DNA of 11,398 nt from Conexibacteraceae bacterium (GTDB lineage Bacteria > Actinomycetota > Thermoleophilia > Solirubrobacterales > Solirubrobacteraceae). The notes under the pieces were generated by a model that saw only the letters and a program-made list of their open reading frames with translations, did not search any database and was not told the DNA's origin. Where the stretch lies: contig WQWK01000043.1 of assembly GCA_009785395.1 (NCBI GenBank), forward strand, positions 1-11,398. The letters are read 5' to 3'. Positions 10,815 to 11,398 of this stretch are shown one piece after another. Position 1 is the first letter of the stretch. Every line of letters begins with the position of its first letter. The position numbers and the translations under genes are program-made.

Positions 10815-11398
10815 GTGGCGGCTCGGCAGCACGGAGTGATCTCGGTGCGGCAGCTGTATGCGCTCGGCCTCAGCGCCCGCCAGGTCGCATGCCAGGTTGC
10901 AGAAGGGCACCTGCACCGGCTCCACCGAGGCGTCTACGCGGTCGGTCACCTCAAGCTGAGCCGGGACGGCCGCCTGACCGCGGCACTCTTGGCGGCGGGT
11001 GACGGTGCGTTCCTCAGTCACCGGACGGCCGCGGCGCTGCACGGGCTGCGCAACCTCAACCTCAGGCGGATCGAGATCACGGTCGTGGGTCGGGCGGTGC
11101 GCGCGCGGGTCGGGATCGCGATCCACCGGACGACCACGCCCCCACCGCGGGGTGAGCTGACGACGGTGAACGGCCTGGCCGTCAGCACCGTGCCACGCCT
11201 CCTGATCGAGCTGTCAGCGACCGAGACCGGGCAGGAGCTCAGGCGCCTGATCACCGTCGCCGTCCGCAAACGCGCGTTCGACCACGACAATCTCCGCGCG
11301 GCGATGGCCCGCCACGCCAGCTGGTCAGGCATGGCCAATCTCAAGGCGGCCTACGCGAGGTACCTCCCGCAGCATGACCGCAAGTCCGACCTGGAGCG
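10815..11398 (+). CDS. AbiEi-type antitoxin-domain protein, possibly with a DUF559-type C terminus, partial at window edge
   Basis: The reading frame stays open to the window end, so the 3' part is missing (about 195 codons visible). The N-terminal stretch AARQHGVISVRQLYALGLSARQV, followed by EGHLHRLHRGVYAVG, is the winged-helix 'AbiEi antitoxin' domain common in actinobacteria, often in proteins ending in a DUF559 nuclease-like domain. SHRTAAALHGLRN and TVPRLLIELSATE are also typical of those proteins. I chose GTG at 10815 because GGGAGG lies 8 nt upstream and GC-rich third positions begin near 10791. In-frame ATGs at 10764 (inside the hairpin) and 10692 (at the leaderless position of a TACCGT box) are alternatives, and the REVARV residues just upstream of 10815 could belong to the domain. 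No partner toxin (AbiEii) is visible; most such solo proteins have no known function. Confidence 0.75.
   Translation, partial: MAARQHGVISVRQLYALGLSARQVACQVAEGHLHRLHRGVYAVGHLKLSRDGRLTAALLAAGDGAFLSHRTAAALHGLRNLNLRRIEITVVGRAVRARVGIAIHRTTTPPPRGELTTVNGLAVSTVPRLLIELSATETGQELRRLITVAVRKRAFDHDNLRAAMARHASWSGMANLKAAYARYLPQHDRKSDLE

Noticed and set aside
10440..11126. Minus-strand open frame (228 aa) spanning the hairpin
   Set aside because: It crosses the end of one plausible gene and the start of another, is Arg/Pro/Ser-rich and has no domain; it is a shadow.

Overview
High-GC DNA with short intergenic gaps and GC-rich third codon positions. Near-leaderless TANNNT promoters, a HutC/UTRA regulator, a cytochrome P450, a trans-acting enoyl-reductase-like protein and an AbiEi-domain protein all suggest an actinobacterium. 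My best guess is the Thermoleophilia/Solirubrobacterales, from general resemblance only. No RNA gene, IS element, CRISPR array or origin is visible, and no gene-free stretch exceeds 300 bases (longest: 10640-10814).

Layout. 13-1230 (-): cytochrome P450, preceded by a 24-bp tandem repeat. 1353-1691 (+): small conserved-type protein of unknown function. 1696-2289 (-): glutathione S-transferase-like protein. 2304-2345: strong stem-loop. 2351-6786 (-): four-gene operon, read from the right: phosphonoacetate hydrolase (phnA), phosphonoacetaldehyde dehydrogenase (phnY), a PhnZ/TmpB-type HD mixed-valent diiron oxygenase, and a Rieske oxygenase of the quaternary-ammonium (GbcA/CntA) type. The last three are joined by 4-nt stop/start overlaps. 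6818-8056 (+): divergent DAO-type FAD oxidoreductase of the phosphonate-associated family. The 31-nt divergent gap holds a perfect palindrome, CTTGTATATACAAG, that looks like a GntR/HutC operator. 8002-8796 (-): UTRA-domain GntR regulator, co-transcribed behind a PAT-type GNAT acetyltransferase (8801-9364, -). 9455-10639 (+): saccharopine-dehydrogenase-like/enoyl-reductase-like protein. 10815-end (+): truncated AbiEi-domain protein preceded by a 47-nt near-perfect hairpin.

How the genes may work together. The centre (about 2.35-8.8 kb) is a phosphonate-catabolism island. The FAD enzyme would make phosphonoacetaldehyde from 2-aminoethylphosphonate (AEP) or its N-methyl form, PhnY would oxidise it to phosphonoacetate, and PhnA would cleave that to acetate and phosphate. 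There is no PhnW transaminase and no 2-oxoglutarate-dependent PhnY*/TmpA hydroxylase in view. Instead, the HD oxygenase, whose known relatives need a hydroxylating partner, is coupled to a Rieske oxygenase with the Glu-x2-His-x4-His signature of quaternary-amine demethylases. The Rieske enzyme may strip N-methyl groups from N-methylated AEPs, or may replace the usual hydroxylase. This Rieske-HD pairing is the most interesting feature of the window. A Rieske reductase and a phosphonate transporter are not seen and would have to lie elsewhere.
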